From the NCBI GenBank assembly GCA_041666155.1, contig JBAYHM010000304.1:1-5530 (forward strand): 5,530 bases of DNA, given 5' to 3'. Position numbers and translations under genes: made by a program. The stretch is from SZUA-426 sp041666155 (GTDB lineage: Bacteria; Spirochaetota; Spirochaetia; Treponematales; Breznakiellaceae). Each line of letters starts with the position of its first letter. Within the stretch, counting starts at the first letter, position 1. The notes beneath the pieces are model-generated. The model made no database searches, was not told where the DNA came from, and worked only from the letters and a program-made list of their open reading frames with translations. Shown one piece after another: positions 5,385 through 5,530 of this stretch.

Positions 5385-5530
5385 ATGGCGACCAAGCCGA
5401 TAAACGGATACGCGGCGGTCACGCCGGAGGTGGTTGCGGAGCTGCGCGCGATAGCGGGGTCCGGCAATGTCCTGGTTGACGACGAGAAGATAGAGGCCTA
5501 TTCCCACGACGAGACCAGCGCGGAGGAATA
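5385..5530 (+). CDS. FAD-binding oxidase, GlcD/D-lactate dehydrogenase family, 5' end only
   Basis: Only the first 48 codons are in the window. The ATG follows the etfA stop by 1 nt and has GGAGA at 5371-5375 as its ribosome-binding site. The visible sequence, V12-T-P-E-V-V-A-E-L-R-A-I followed by N28-V-L and Y39-S-H-D-E-T44, matches the amino end of FAD-linked oxidases of the glycolate oxidase GlcD/D-lactate dehydrogenase group, just before the PCMH-type FAD domain. In several anaerobes a gene of this family sits directly after etfBA, as in the lctBCD lactate dehydrogenase of Acetobacterium woodii, where the complex uses reduced ferredoxin to drive NAD+-dependent lactate oxidation. A lactate or other 2-hydroxyacid substrate is therefore likely here but is not shown by the visible part. 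The catalytic region lies beyond the window. Confidence 0.82.
   Translation, partial: MATKPINGYAAVTPEVVAELRAIAGSGNVLVDDEKIEAYSHDETSAEE

Overview
The window looks like a moderately GC-rich, anaerobic, fermentative bacterium, most likely a spirochaete (Spirochaetota, Treponema/Spirochaeta-like). The main taxonomic clue is the receiver domain of the second gene, which has the I-x-R-Y-G-Y-x-I-K-N-A-G-D ending and following helix that I associate with spirochaete response-regulator/PAS/GAF proteins. This is recognition from memory, not a search. All genes are on the + strand.

Layout: (1) 1-1623 is the 3' part of a fusion gene, with the C-terminal half of a phosphate acyltransferase (Pta/Ptb-like) domain joined to a complete butyrate kinase. 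(2) 1620-3458 is a receiver-PAS-GAF-GAF signalling protein that starts at TTG inside the previous stop codon (TTGA overlap) and ends without a kinase, cyclase or DNA-binding output domain. (3) 3459-3590 is the only substantial intergenic region, 132 bp and AT-rich. It holds a possible weak terminator hairpin, two palindromes of the form TTGAC-N4-GTCAA with centres 31 bp apart, a third palindrome TGGTATACCA, a plausible sigma-70-type promoter overlapping them, and a strong Shine-Dalgarno. (4) 3591-5383 is etfB and etfA with an ATGA overlap. (5) 5385 to the end is the start of an FAD-binding oxidase of the GlcD/D-lactate dehydrogenase type.

Working together: the acyltransferase-kinase fusion would turn an acyl-CoA into an acyl-phosphate and then into the free acid plus ATP (butyrate or a related short-chain acid). 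EtfB carries features of flavin-based electron-bifurcating ETFs. With a GlcD-type partner downstream, the most likely job is a lactate (or other 2-hydroxyacid) dehydrogenase-ETF complex that couples NAD+ reduction to ferredoxin oxidation. The palindromes over the etfB promoter suggest that this operon is controlled by a dimeric repressor encoded outside the window.

Most of the content is recognisable metabolism. The points most worth a second look are the fused and apparently altered acyltransferase domain, the output-less sensor coupled to it, and the double operator in front of etfB. I see no mobile element, CRISPR array, tRNA or rRNA.
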